A stretch of 64,000 nucleotides of DNA, taken from assembly GCF_042665595.1 (NCBI RefSeq), contig NZ_JBHTCT010000032.1:1-64000 (forward strand), read 5' to 3'. This DNA comes from Bhargavaea changchunensis (lineage in GTDB: Bacteria > Bacillota > Bacilli > Bacillales_A > Planococcaceae). How positions within the stretch are numbered: position 1 is the first letter of the stretch; every line of letters begins with the position of its first letter. The position numbers were made by a program, and so were the translations under genes. Shown here one piece after another: positions 15,787 to 25,212 of this stretch. The notes under the pieces are model-generated. The model did no database searches, was not told where the DNA came from, and saw only the letters and a list, made by a program, of their open reading frames with translations.

Positions 15787-18700
15787 CTGGATCCCTCCAT
15801 TTCACAGATGGCTTCATAAACCTCTTTCCATTCCTGCAGATTCACAGTCTTTTCAAGCACTTCCCGCTCGGAAGCGATGCGGGCAAGCGCGCCTTGCAGC
15901 AGATGCTGGCGAAGACCTTCCGCTTCAAGTTCCGTCCATTGTGTAAAGTCTTCGATCATCCGCTTCTTCTCTTTCTCCACGTAAGCCTCTGCATCCTCCC
16001 TCGCAACGGCTTCAAGTGCATCCCGGAGCTTATCGCGCCCGCCCCCCTCGAAGAAGTCTTTATCATTCTTATACAGTCGGTTGACAGAGGCGTACTTATC
16101 CGGTTCCGGATAAACTGCCGGGAATGCAAGACTTCCTTTGTCCCGGGGCTCGTACGGTGTCAGTGAGAACATGGCGTCCATGTCACGGAGTCTCCGCTGT
16201 TCCTCGGTGAACCGCAAGCCCAGACGCCGGATGGTAAAGTTCATAAGCCGGAAGTCGGTAACCTTCATTTCTTGTACAATGTCGAAACCTACCGCATCAA
16301 GTGCTTCGCGCAGTGCGATGGAGAGGGCTTCCCTGGACGGCTTGGACGCGAAGGTCGCCGGGTTATACGCTTCTCCGAAAAACTCATTGAATCGGAAGAA
16401 TACCCGCTGAAGCACATAATACAGCAGCTCGTCCAGCTCGGCCTTCGAGTCGTTGAGGATGACCGGTGCAGCCGATTGCACATAGCGTTTCCGCAGTTCC
16501 TGCTCAAAACGGCGGAGCTCTTCCATCCGTTCCGCTTTTCTGGACCGGTTCCGCTCTGTCCGTTCGATCAGTTCGCCGAGCCGCTCCGCAGTCTTGCGGC
16601 TTTCTTCATTGAGTGCCTGGACCGCCAGCCCGCTCAATTCATCGCCGAGGAATCGATGGAACGCTTCTTCGAATTCCGGCATGCCGGAGGCGAAATCTGT
16701 TCGCTCCTGCTTTTCTTTTAATGCAAGCAGGCTAGAGATGCCGTAGAGCCGCGGATTGCGGATGCCAAAGCGCTGAAGTTCGCTGCCGACATATTGCTTG
16801 ACCATGTCCGATTCCTCTTCATTGGCGGCGAGGTCGATCGCGTTGACGAGGAAGAACATCTTGTCCATCTCGAACGCATCTTTCACACGGCCAAGCTGGA
16901 TAAGGAATTCCCTGTCCGCAGCCGCGAACGCATGGTTATAGTAGGTCACGAACAGGATTGCGTCTGCATTGCGGATGTACTCAAACGCGACATCGGTATG
17001 CCGGGCGTTGATCGAGTCTGCCCCTGGCGTGTCCACAAGCGTGATGCCGCGCCGCGTAAGTTCGCAGTCATAATAGAAGTCGATCGATTCGACAAAGCAG
17101 CTTCGGCTTTCTTCGGCCACATACTTGCGGAACTCGTCTTCCTCCACATTTACCGTCTGGCCGAGGAGCATACCGCGTTCCGGATAACCGTCGCGGAATG
17201 CCCGTATAAACGAGCGGTGCAATTGCTTTCCGTCTTCGATGTCTTCCTTGCCGATTGCATTATCAGCCTGCCGGAATGCTTCATCGAGCGAGCGGACGGT
17301 CATGCCGAGCTGGGCGAACGCGCGGGTGACGTCATCCGTCATGGCTTCAGTTGATTTCAGATGGATGTCTGCGGTTCCGCTTTCGTGTTTGGCGCTCGCC
17401 GGCCGGATCCGGTTGATGGCGGCGGTGGTCGGATTCGGGGATACCGGAAGTACCGATTCCCCGATCAGGGCATTGGAGAACGACGATTTCCCGGCACTGA
17501 AAGCGCCGAACAGGGCAATGGTAAAGTCCTGCTTACCGAGCCGCTCGGCTTTCCGCATCAGGTAATCAGCGGTTTCCTTAAAGCCCGGAATTGGCCGGAC
17601 TTTCTCGGCGATCAACGATGCCTGGCTGATGGCCCCTTCGGTGTCGACATGTCCGATTTCTTCCCGCACGGCTTCATCTTCTGTCCCTGTCTGTTCCTCT
17701 TCCTTGTCAGGTGCCATTGACGGGTCGAATTCAATGACCGACTCCATCATCGTACGTTCTCTGGCCTTCCAGTCTTCGGCGAGCTCGCCGGCTTTCTTCG
17801 CCAGTTGCCGATTTGGTGCCTCCAAGGATTTGCGGAAGTTCTCAATCTCATTGTCGGCTTCTTCGATCGCGCGGATCGCATCCGCTTTTCTGCCGAGCAC
17901 GGAAGACTGTTGAAGCTCGGAATCCGTGCGCTCGTTGGCTGCATCGGCAATCCTCTCTGCCTGCCCGCTTTTCCATCCGTCGGTTTCTCGGATAAACCAG
18001 CGGATGGTGGACTGCCGCACCGATTCCGTAAAGTTCAGAACGGTATCCCCCGTGACGAGGGCCCCCTGCGGAACCTGGCTTTCGATGACCGAAAGCGGCA
18101 GATCAAAATCCATACCGTCGATTCCGAGCGCTTCTTCATCAGTCAGCAGGCCTGCTTCCCTGAGTGCCGTCTTCATCAGGCCGCGGAGGTGGACCGACAC
18201 TTGCGCATCTGCAGTTTTCCGGTATGTGGCGAGAACCGCTTCCGCCCGCCGTTGCCGCTCCTCCTCGGTCTTTTTCCCGCTGAACAGGAAGCCGACCTTG
18301 AACGACTTGGATTGCGCTTCCAGGTAATCCTTCATGAGATCGCGGACTTCAAAAGGCATGAGCCCCGCATTTTCAAGTAAATCCTTCCGCTTTGACTCGA
18401 AGTCATCCTGCCAGCGCTCAGGTGACAGCAACTCGACCCGCCTCGATGCATCGGCCGCCTCTTCCTTGATTTCCTCTCGGCGGGTCCATTCCTCTTCGGA
18501 CAGAATATCCGCATAGGTCGACTTCCGCTCTTCCCGCTCATCCTCAAGGAACCGGATATGCTCATCGGCAAGCTTCCGGAGTGTGCCCTCAGCCGCTGCC
18601 TGAAGCGATTCCTCACGATTATTGATGGATGTCGCGACCAATGACTTCACCTTTTCAAAATCATTGTTCGGAAGGTCCTTCTCGCGGAGGGAGGTGAAGA

Positions 18701-19406
18701 AGATCCCTTTCGGATGGACGCCCCACGAAGCGAACGATTCACGTACGGAGTTCCTGAAGTCTTCAAAACTCAGCTCGGCCTCCCGGTGCTTATCAATCTG
18801 GTTGACAATCAGGTAGACATTCTCGTTATAGGCCATGAGGTTCTTGGTGAACGTGAAGTTGAGCCCAGATTGGACATGGTTGTAGTCCATGACGTAAAAC
18901 ACCAGGTCCGCCACGTGCAGGGAAGATTCCGTCGACAGCCGGTGGGCATCATCAGTTGAATCGACGCCCGGGGTGTCCATGACGGTCACGCCTGCCGGAA
19001 GTGCGGAATCTTTATGGCCCACCTCGATTTCGGAAACGGCCTGGCCATCTTTCGAAAACTCCTTCACATATTGGACGTCAATATCACCCGAGAACCGGAT
19101 CGGCGCCCCGTCCGTCCGGTGGATGATGGCGAAATCATCATCTGCTTTATGTACATTTACGATATTGGCACTTGTCGGGATCGGCCCGGTCGCCAGGATG
19201 TCCACCCCGGTCAGGGCGTTGATCATGCTGGACTTACCCGCAGAGAAATGGCCCGCGAATCCGACAATATAATCGTTTCTCATCAGTTTCCTTGCAAATC
19301 GCTCCGCCTTCTCAGCGCGCTCCCGGTCCCCGTTCTTGCGGAACAGTGCTGCCAACTGTGCAGCCTGCCGGATCAGTGGTTCATGATGCTGTTCAAATTG
19401 CGCCAT
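15783..19406 (-). CDS. dynA: Bacterial dynamin DynA (YpbR type, two fused dynamin units)
   Basis: The 1207-residue protein is a tandem fusion of two dynamin-like GTPases, like B. subtilis DynA, which tethers and fuses membranes and protects against membrane stress, antibiotics and phage. Unit one has a P-loop GHFSAGKSS (about 52-60) and switch DTPGVDSTDD. Unit two has GAFSAGKSS (about 635-645) and DTPGADSINARHT. NQID and NAID G4 motifs follow each. Long charged helices form the stalks, with coiled-coil regions around 270-330 and 900-960. There is no clear transmembrane segment, so binding to the membrane would be peripheral. Synteny differs a little from B. subtilis, where ypbR sits further from ypvA. 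Confidence 0.92.
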   Translation of the reverse strand: MAQFEQHHEPLIRQAAQLAALFRKNGDRERAEKAERFARKLMRNDYIVGFAGHFSAGKSSMINALTGVDILATGPIPTSANIVNVHKADDDFAIIHRTDGAPIRFSGDIDVQYVKEFSKDGQAVSEIEVGHKDSALPAGVTVMDTPGVDSTDDAHRLSTESSLHVADLVFYVMDYNHVQSGLNFTFTKNLMAYNENVYLIVNQIDKHREAELSFEDFRNSVRESFASWGVHPKGIFFTSLREKDLPNNDFEKVKSLVATSINNREESLQAAAEGTLRKLADEHIRFLEDEREERKSTYADILSEEEWTRREEIKEEAADASRRVELLSPERWQDDFESKRKDLLENAGLMPFEVRDLMKDYLEAQSKSFKVGFLFSGKKTEEERQRRAEAVLATYRKTADAQVSVHLRGLMKTALREAGLLTDEEALGIDGMDFDLPLSVIESQVPQGALVTGDTVLNFTESVRQSTIRWFIRETDGWKSGQAERIADAANERTDSELQQSSVLGRKADAIRAIEEADNEIENFRKSLEAPNRQLAKKAGELAEDWKARERTMMESVIEFDPSMAPDKEEEQTGTEDEAVREEIGHVDTEGAISQASLIAEKVRPIPGFKETADYLMRKAERLGKQDFTIALFGAFSAGKSSFSNALIGESVLPVSPNPTTAAINRIRPASAKHESGTADIHLKSTEAMTDDVTRAFAQLGMTVRSLDEAFRQADNAIGKEDIEDGKQLHRSFIRAFRDGYPERGMLLGQTVNVEEDEFRKYVAEESRSCFVESIDFYYDCELTRRGITLVDTPGADSINARHTDVAFEYIRNADAILFVTYYNHAFAAADREFLIQLGRVKDAFEMDKMFFLVNAIDLAANEEESDMVKQYVGSELQRFGIRNPRLYGISSLLALKEKQERTDFASGMPEFEEAFHRFLGDELSGLAVQALNEESRKTAERLGELIERTERNRSRKAERMEELRRFEQELRKRYVQSAAPVILNDSKAELDELLYYVLQRVFFRFNEFFGEAYNPATFASKPSREALSIALREALDAVGFDIVQEMKVTDFRLMNFTIRRLGLRFTEEQRRLRDMDAMFSLTPYEPRDKGSLAFPAVYPEPDKYASVNRLYKNDKDFFEGGGRDKLRDALEAVAREDAEAYVEKEKKRMIEDFTQWTELEAEGLRQHLLQGALARIASEREVLEKTVNLQEWKEVYEAICEMEGSR

Positions 19407-19499
19407 TGGCTACAAATCTCCTCTACGTCTGTTTTCTTGTGCTATCATATCATTTTTTCACTGCACCGTGGCAGAGCGGGGATATTTGGGATAGAGGCG

Positions 19500-19695
19500 C
19501 CGCGAAAACGTGGGTGGCGGTCGCGAATTCAGGACTTGCCGACGCGAAACATGGACTTATGGACGCGAATCCCGGGGCCGTCGCAAAAACGTAGGTTGCG
19601 GTCGCGAATTGAGGACTTGTCGTCGCGGAACAGGGACTTGCGGTCGCGAATCCCGGTCGTCGCGAAAGCAGTACTTGCCGCTGCAAACACTCGCA
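19500..19695. repeat. Array of 21-nt degenerate repeats with an 81-nt higher order
   Basis: From about 19500 the plus strand carries ten units of the type CGCGAAnnnnGGACTTGCGGT, nearly all 21 bases, with every fourth unit cut short (CGCGAATCCCGGGGCCGT, CGCGAATCCCGGTCGT). Units 1-4 and 5-8 match each other in order, so an older 21-nt expansion was followed by a copy of about 80 bases. Because 21 is divisible by three, a minus-strand frame of 82 codons stays open with heptads such as FATATYV and FASASPE. It has only a GTG start and no ribosome binding site, so coding is doubtful. It lies between dynA and ypvA. Confidence 0.8.
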
Positions 19696-19724
19696 CACTT
19701 ACGCGTTCCTGCCAGCTCTAACAA

Positions 19725-19752
19725 CAAAAAACCTTCCGCATCACGCGGAAGG
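19725..19752 (-). terminator. Terminator overlapping the ypvA stop codon
   Basis: The perfect 8-bp stem CCTTCCGC/GCGGAAGG is followed by seven T on the minus strand. The stem contains the last codons of ypvA. Confidence 0.88.
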
Positions 19753-21636
19753 CAGGCTGTCTGGCTGGACGGGAAGCACCTTTAGGATCTCCCCTTCAGC
19801 CTTAATGTCATTTTCATCAAGCAGCAATTGAATATCTCCATGGTCCTCGGATGTACGGATCAGGCGGCCGATGCCCTGGCGAAGGCGCAGCAGCATGTAC
19901 GGCAGGTCGATGTCGCGGTAGGCATCCTCAGCGAACCGGCGTTTCGCTTCGAATAGCGGATCATCCGGCGGGTATGGAAGGTCGTGAATGATGACGCGTG
20001 TGAGCGCTTCACCCGGAATATCGAGACCCTCCCACAGATGCCAGGAGCAAAGTACTTGCGCTTTGCCCTCCTGGAAGTCCCTGACCATCGCGGACAACGC
20101 ACGGTCCCCTTCGAACAGGAAGCGCGGGTCGTGTCCCACGGCTTTCCTGAAGGCTTCCATCGAAGATTTCGACCGGAAGAGGATGAGCGACTGCTGTCCA
20201 TCATCAGCGAGGCGGAGTACGTCCGCCGCCTTGTCTGCGGCACGCTTCACCCTGATTTTCATCACTTCGTCGTAGTCAAACGGCGACTCAACGGAGAAGG
20301 ACTTGAAATCTCGGATTCCGAGGGAGCCAGCGAGGAACGAGAAGTCTCCATCCACAGACATGGTCGCAGACGAGAAGATGACCGGCATTTTTTTAGAGAA
20401 CAGGAGTTCCTCCAGCATATCCGTCACAAGACGCGGCATGATGACAAGTGTCTCGTCGCCGTTCTCATCTTCCAGCCAGTCAACCGCTTCACCGTTTTCA
20501 CAGAAAAGTTTCATCGAGTGGATGTACTGCTCAAGATATTCCTCGGCCAGCTTCAGATCGTATTCTGGAATCACGTAAAGATCCGCATCGAAAACCAACT
20601 CTTCAAGAATATCAATGGAAAGCTTCACAACGGCAGCGGCGCGGTCACCGATCGCCTTGGAGCGAACGATGGCACGACGGTCACTCTCCCCTTCCGCGGA
20701 TTCATGGAGCAAGCGGAAAAGTTCCGCATGATGATCAATCAGCGCCTCCATGAGGACAAGTGTCTTTTCGCGGACGCCGTCGACCATGATGCGGGACAGT
20801 ACTGTATCGATCGTGCGTTCCTGTACGCGGTACGTGAATGCCTTCTGCGCCGCATACTCCAGCAGGTGGCCCTCGTCGAATACGACAACCGAGGATTCCG
20901 GCAGCAGCGGAAGCTGGCCTTGCCGGCTGCGGGATTCTTTCGTCCAAAGATGTTCCATATAAAAGTCCTGAGAGCATATGATCAGGTCGGTCGACGCCCG
21001 GTAATGATTCCGGTGAAGCGTCTGGCCGCAGCGGTTCCGGAGTTCGCATGAACCGCACTGATAAAGCGGATGGTAGTTGACAGAACTCCAGTCTTCGTCG
21101 GACAGATCCGGGTAATCGGAACGGGCCCCATAAGGATCAAGCCGCATCATTGAACCGTGGCCGCGAACAAAATCCGGCAGTCCCGCGTCGATGTCGTCAG
21201 CGACGTCAGTCACACCTTTTGATTCATCCAGCCGCTTCAGGCACAGATACTGTTCACGGGACTTGGCGAGCCGGACGTCAACAGTCAGGCCGAGCGCTCG
21301 CTCGAGCTTGCCGATGTCCCCGGTTTCCTTGACCAGCTGATCGATCAGCGTTTCGTCGGCACACGCGATGATAGCGGGTTTCCCGGTATACCGCGCATAC
21401 GCGACCGCCGGCAGCAAATAGGCGATCGTCTTGCCCGTGCCGACCCCCGCTTCCGCGAATAACACCGATTTGTCCTTGAGCGCCTGGCCGATCTGAAACG
21501 CCATGAACACCTGCTCATCCCGCAGGTCAAACCCCTTCTCGGTCAGCTCATCGTACAGCACGTCGCCGATCCAGTCGTCAAGTGACTCAAAAAACGACCG
21601 CTCCCGGTCCAATGCAAACGGAATCGCCTGTTTCAA
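19741..21636 (-). CDS. ypvA: DinG-family ATP-dependent DNA helicase YpvA
   Basis: This superfamily 2 (XPD/DinG-like) helicase has about 631 residues. Walker A is AEAGVGTGKT (about residue 63), Walker B is VVFDEGH, and the C-terminal helicase motif ends RLRQGIGRLIRT. Four cysteines (QYLC and CGSCELRNRC, about 155 and 210-217) match the 4Fe-4S cluster of XPD-type enzymes, absent from the other DinG in this window. The start is set at TTG 21636 (LKQAIPFALDRE), because AGGGGG lies seven bases upstream and B. subtilis YpvA starts here. A longer frame to 21771 includes an unlikely Trp/Cys-rich stretch. It is probably active in repair or R-loop/D-loop unwinding. Confidence 0.88.
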   Translation of the reverse strand: MKQAIPFALDRERSFFESLDDWIGDVLYDELTEKGFDLRDEQVFMAFQIGQALKDKSVLFAEAGVGTGKTIAYLLPAVAYARYTGKPAIIACADETLIDQLVKETGDIGKLERALGLTVDVRLAKSREQYLCLKRLDESKGVTDVADDIDAGLPDFVRGHGSMMRLDPYGARSDYPDLSDEDWSSVNYHPLYQCGSCELRNRCGQTLHRNHYRASTDLIICSQDFYMEHLWTKESRSRQGQLPLLPESSVVVFDEGHLLEYAAQKAFTYRVQERTIDTVLSRIMVDGVREKTLVLMEALIDHHAELFRLLHESAEGESDRRAIVRSKAIGDRAAAVVKLSIDILEELVFDADLYVIPEYDLKLAEEYLEQYIHSMKLFCENGEAVDWLEDENGDETLVIMPRLVTDMLEELLFSKKMPVIFSSATMSVDGDFSFLAGSLGIRDFKSFSVESPFDYDEVMKIRVKRAADKAADVLRLADDGQQSLILFRSKSSMEAFRKAVGHDPRFLFEGDRALSAMVRDFQEGKAQVLCSWHLWEGLDIPGEALTRVIIHDLPYPPDDPLFEAKRRFAEDAYRDIDLPYMLLRLRQGIGRLIRTSEDHGDIQLLLDENDIKAEGEILKVLPVQPDSLPSA

Positions 21637-21719
21637 TCGAAAGCCCCCTGTAAACGTAATGAAAGCATTTTTCCATTCAGGCGGAAAAATGCACGATTTT
21701 ATGAGTATAGCACGCCATG

Positions 21720-21753
21720 AAAAAAGTGGGAAGCATTTAAGTCTATGCTTCCC
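21720..21753 (-). terminator. Terminator of the sigma/anti-sigma operon
   Basis: GGGAAGCAT pairs with ATGCTTCCC (9 bp, eight-base loop) and is followed by a run of T on the minus strand. It lies about 15 bases after the anti-sigma stop. Confidence 0.88.
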
Positions 21754-21767
21754 ATCAGTTGTCCGTT

Positions 21768-23078
21768 TCATTCAAGGCGGATCGTCACGTCGCCTTCGAT
21801 GTAATTCGGATAGGCGAAGAATTTGATGGTGATCGGATTCACATAATCTCCGTTTTCGAACTTCATATCACCGTAACTGAAATCGTCGATTTGCCAGGAA
21901 CCGCTTGAAGTAAGTTCGATTGATTTCCCTTCCGCGTCAACTGCTTCCTGAAGATAACCGTAGCCAAATTCATGACCTGTTTTCAGCTTCGTTTCAACCA
22001 ATGTCGGCGATAGCTCCGTCACTTCAAGCTTTCCGTCTGACGGCGTCTCCAGAACTTCACCGGTAAGTGTGTCAACAACGAGACGTTCAGTTTTGCCGAT
22101 GGCCTGTATGCGGTTCATGCGGAAGACCATCAGATCGGGTTGCTCAAAATAGTTGCTCTGCAGGAAATAGATATCAGTGCCTTCTTCGTCCCGCGTTGCA
22201 GTCATTCCGTTTGCAATCCGGCTCCACACTTCCCCGTCTCCGTTCTCTATCCGGAGGTCCTCATACTGCAGGACGTCCATCGTATTGTCCGGATCTTCCT
22301 TTATTCTGACGGTGACTTTCAGCGGATGGACGGTAATGGATTCAATGGTGAGTTTTTGCCCATCTATGGTGACGGACCGGTTCAGGTCATATATCTTGCC
22401 CTCGGCGACCGGTTTCCGGGTCGTGAACGGAAGGCTGAATTGATGGTCTTCCGTATCACGAATACTGAGTTTTAATTCGAATTCCTGACTATCCGTCGGC
22501 AGCGGTTCGGTAAAGTTGTATTGGATCAGTTGCTCATTGCTCATCTTGCCGTCTTCGGACGGATAGTTGAAGCTGATGCCCTGGTGTTCGAGCAGTTCAT
22601 TTCCAGAATAAAGTTCAATCTTGTCGATCTGCGGATCTTTCATACCGGTTGTTGAATCAACCGTGTAGGAAATGACCATCCCGGACTGATCGACAATGAC
22701 GCCGTTCAGGGTTACCGTGACCGTTCCATCCGAATCGGTCGAATGGATTTCTTCATAATACTCATTGTCAATAATCGCCCTCAATCCTTTGTCATATTGG
22801 ATCATTTCTACGATCATTGACATGCCCGGGAGGCTGGAGACGGCATGTGCAAATGCCGGCGAGATTCTGATGGTCATGACAAACGCCAGCAACAGGACGG
22901 CAACAGCCGCTGATGGCCAGATAAAACGCTGCGTCGTTTTTTTACGGGCATACTGATTTTCCGCCTGCCGGACACCCGCCCTGATTGCATCCGACAGCGC
23001 TTCTTCCGGAATCGGAATAATATCCAGTTGTTCCTTCATGCTCCGTAGCCGCTCCACTTCACGCTCAGTCATCTGCAC
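21768..23078 (-). CDS. Anti-sigma factor with DUF4179 domain
   Basis: The 436-residue protein has a short cytoplasmic head (about 1-50), one membrane segment (about 51-68, FIWPSAAVAVLLLAFVM) and a long extracytoplasmic part. The outer half begins with a DUF4179-like block (RISPAFAHAVSSLPGMSMIVEMIQ, split by the motif SPAFA at the membrane) and continues with beta-rich Ig-like domains (DUF5643 type). This is the layout of membrane anti-sigma factors paired with ECF sigma factors in Bacillota: the cytoplasmic part would hold the sigma factor and the outer part would sense envelope stress. It overlaps the sigma gene by 14 bases, so the two are translationally coupled. Confidence 0.85.
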   Translation of the reverse strand: MQMTEREVERLRSMKEQLDIIPIPEEALSDAIRAGVRQAENQYARKKTTQRFIWPSAAVAVLLLAFVMTIRISPAFAHAVSSLPGMSMIVEMIQYDKGLRAIIDNEYYEEIHSTDSDGTVTVTLNGVIVDQSGMVISYTVDSTTGMKDPQIDKIELYSGNELLEHQGISFNYPSEDGKMSNEQLIQYNFTEPLPTDSQEFELKLSIRDTEDHQFSLPFTTRKPVAEGKIYDLNRSVTIDGQKLTIESITVHPLKVTVRIKEDPDNTMDVLQYEDLRIENGDGEVWSRIANGMTATRDEEGTDIYFLQSNYFEQPDLMVFRMNRIQAIGKTERLVVDTLTGEVLETPSDGKLEVTELSPTLVETKLKTGHEFGYGYLQEAVDAEGKSIELTSSGSWQIDDFSYGDMKFENGDYVNPITIKFFAYPNYIEGDVTIRLE

Positions 23079-23583
23079 GCCCTCCCTTCCCGTTCATGAA
23101 ATCCCGCAATGACCGCAATGTCTTGTTGAGACGGGACTTAACAGTGCCCTCCGGAATTTTCTCGATCGCCGCGATTTCTTTGATCTTCATGTCCTCGAAA
23201 TACTTCAGATGGATCAGCCGGCGTGACGGGCCAGGCAGGGTGTGAAGGGCCTCCTCAATGATAAGGAGGTCGTCACCGGTATGCGCGATGCTTTCCGGTA
23301 TCCGGTCGGTCACCGGTTCACGCCTCGCCTTTTTCAATTCATCCTGGCAGTAGTTGATCATAATCCGCGTCAGCCACGTTTTTGCATACGACGGCTCTTT
23401 CAGCCTCCGGATATTTCGGAAAGCCCTTGCCGTCACTTCCTGCACCGCCTCAACGGCGGCATGCTCAGATTTAAGAAAAGCGTACGCCGTGCGGTACAGC
23501 GATGCCTTATGCAGCTCCATCAGCTGGACGAACGCCTCAGCATCTCCCGATATTGCACGCTCAGCCAATTCTCTATCCTCCAT
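23065..23583 (-). CDS. ECF RNA polymerase sigma factor
   Basis: The 172-residue sigma-70 family protein has region 2 (about 10-80, with AYAFLKSEHAAVEAVQEVTARAF) for -10 recognition. Region 4 (about 110-165, LIHLKYFEDMKIKEIAAIEKIPEGTVKSRL) recognises -35. It resembles the SigV/SigW/YlaC group but cannot be assigned to one. GGGGG lies seven bases before the ATG. An ECF-type promoter (23616-23644) stands 33 bases upstream, so it probably drives its own operon together with the anti-sigma factor. Confidence 0.93.
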   Translation of the reverse strand: MEDRELAERAISGDAEAFVQLMELHKASLYRTAYAFLKSEHAAVEAVQEVTARAFRNIRRLKEPSYAKTWLTRIMINYCQDELKKARREPVTDRIPESIAHTGDDLLIIEEALHTLPGPSRRLIHLKYFEDMKIKEIAAIEKIPEGTVKSRLNKTLRSLRDFMNGKGGRADD

Positions 23584-23615
23584 GGCCTTCCCCCGCTTCC
23601 AATCTCTCTGTACTC

Positions 23616-23644
23616 ATTAGACAGGCGAAACGGAGAAAAGTTCA
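23616..23644 (-). promoter_or_regulatory. Likely autoregulated ECF promoter
   Basis: On the minus strand TGAACTTTTC (-35) and TGTCTAAT (-10) are separated by 16 bases from TGAAC to TGTC. This is the ECF geometry (TGAAAC-N16-CGTC type). It lies about 33 bases before the sigma factor start. Confidence 0.65.
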
Positions 23645-24141
23645 AGGGGGATTGTCAAAATTTAATTTTGTGGTTTAAGAAAGGACCTCATTTTGCCGAC
23701 GCAAAATGAAATTTGATACAGAATTAAATAGTGAAATTGAAAATACGAGGTTTGCCCGACATTGCTTTTTCACTCGAGTCTAAAAAGGTGAACGACTAAC
23801 TATTTAATTGTATTAGGAAGAAAGAGGGAGCAATTGAATGGCTAGAAGAAAGGGAGTTCATCAGTTTGAACGACGAGTGCTAAAGTGACTTCGGAGAACA
23901 TTACACCCAGTAACGATGCTTTTATAAACATACAATTACTTGCGATGGGCCAGGTAAATTAAGTAATATGATGAGCATGTCAGCTGACCTGGCTTCGATC
24001 TGGATTCCAACCAAGCGAAATCATTAGCCGAATCCTTTCGAGGAAGTTTCTTCCTCATGAAAATACATAATATGAGATCCAAATGACCAAGCCAGGGCGC
24101 ATGATATTGTGAAACGTACTTCTTACTTTGAGGAGGATCTT
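23645..24141. other. AT-rich non-coding gap before the acyltransferase gene
   Basis: No full gene is supported. One small frame with a good ribosome binding site (GAGGGAGC, near 23828) codes for 16 residues, MARRKGVHQFERRVLK, starting about 23838 on the plus strand and ending at 23887. It could be a gene remnant or a leader peptide. The stretch is visibly richer in A and T than its neighbours, like the acyltransferase gene that follows. Confidence 0.5.
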
Positions 24142-25200
24142 ATGAATCAAAAGATTTTTTATGGTGTCGATTTAATTAAAGTGATTGCCATACTGAGTGT
24201 GGTCAGTGTTCACTTCCTTCTGAACACCGATTTTTACAATTCCCCCATTATTGGGACATCGTTGACTCTCCAAGTTTTCTGGCGGCAATTGTTCATTGTT
24301 TGTGTTCCACTTTTCTTAATTGCAACGGGATTCCTTCAGTGGAAGAAGGAATGGAATAAAAAGTATTTCAAGAGCGTTCTCAATGTTATATATATTTATT
24401 TGGTTTTATCAGTTGTCATCATACTTGCAAGAGCTTTATATTTTGGGGAAGAGCGTACAATTCTGGAGTGGATCCAAAGCGTATTTGAATTCAAGGGTAT
24501 TCGGTATGCTTGGTACGTTGAAATGTATATCGGCCTTGCTTTGCTGATCCCCTTTTTAAATAACATCTGGAAAGCTTTTAAAACTAAAAAGGAATTCCAG
24601 GTCTTCCTGCTGATTCTTATATTCACCACATCTGTTCCTGGTTTTTGGAATGTTTTTAATAACGACATCCCCTACTTGTCTGTGATCGAGTTCCCGGATT
24701 TTTGGATGAGATTGTACCCAATTACTTTTTATTTTCTGGGAGTATATATAAGAAAACACGGTTTAAGCATTTCTCCTATGCGCTCCTTTTTCATGTTTTT
24801 GATTGTTACTTCTATCGAAACAGCAATCATTTGCATCAAGAGTGGTGATGGAACCATTGTGAACGCCGTCGGTGGTTATCACTCCATTTTAATTGTTGTC
24901 CAATCAGTTTTCTTATTTGCTGCCTTTTATAAAATGGAAGCTCCCGTCTCAAAAATCGGTAAAGTGATGTCAATACCCATCACCTCAATTTCTGTTTTGA
25001 CATTAGATATTTATCTTGCTTCTGCAATTACGGACAAGTTTGTCTATCAGTATTTCTATGAACACTTCTTTACCACACAAAAATACGCCATTCTGTATGC
25101 ACCGCTATGCGTCATTTCCTCTTTTGTCCTCGCTTATTCTATAGCGCTGTTGAGGCACAGACTGTTGCCCCTAAAACGACGCAACAAAACAGGGAAATAA
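24142..25200 (+). CDS. Acyltransferase family 3 membrane protein
   Basis: The roughly 352-residue integral membrane protein has about ten hydrophobic segments, typical of acyltransferase 3 enzymes (OafA/YrhL type) that transfer acetyl or other acyl groups to polysaccharides, teichoic acids or peptidoglycan. The N-terminal signature FYGVDLIKVIAILSVVSVHF holds the usual Asp and catalytic His region, and VPLFLIATGFLQ follows. Start at ATG 24142 with AGGAGG six bases before; an upstream in-frame start lacks such a site. It is the only gene here with clearly low GC and many AAA/TTT codons, and it breaks an otherwise conserved order, which suggests horizontal transfer. No glycan genes adjoin. Confidence 0.85.
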   Translation: MNQKIFYGVDLIKVIAILSVVSVHFLLNTDFYNSPIIGTSLTLQVFWRQLFIVCVPLFLIATGFLQWKKEWNKKYFKSVLNVIYIYLVLSVVIILARALYFGEERTILEWIQSVFEFKGIRYAWYVEMYIGLALLIPFLNNIWKAFKTKKEFQVFLLILIFTTSVPGFWNVFNNDIPYLSVIEFPDFWMRLYPITFYFLGVYIRKHGLSISPMRSFFMFLIVTSIETAIICIKSGDGTIVNAVGGYHSILIVVQSVFLFAAFYKMEAPVSKIGKVMSIPITSISVLTLDIYLASAITDKFVYQYFYEHFFTTQKYAILYAPLCVISSFVLAYSIALLRHRLLPLKRRNKTGK

Positions 25201-25212
25201 GCAGTAACTATC

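Noticed and set aside
19500..19695. CRISPR array
   Set aside because: Units are contiguous with no unique spacers, the repeats are degenerate and short, and there are no cas genes in the window.
19450..19698. 82-codon minus-strand frame with FATATxx heptads in the repeat array
   Set aside because: It opens with GTG and no ribosome binding site. The open frame is explained by a 21-base repeat period and GC-rich units without stops.
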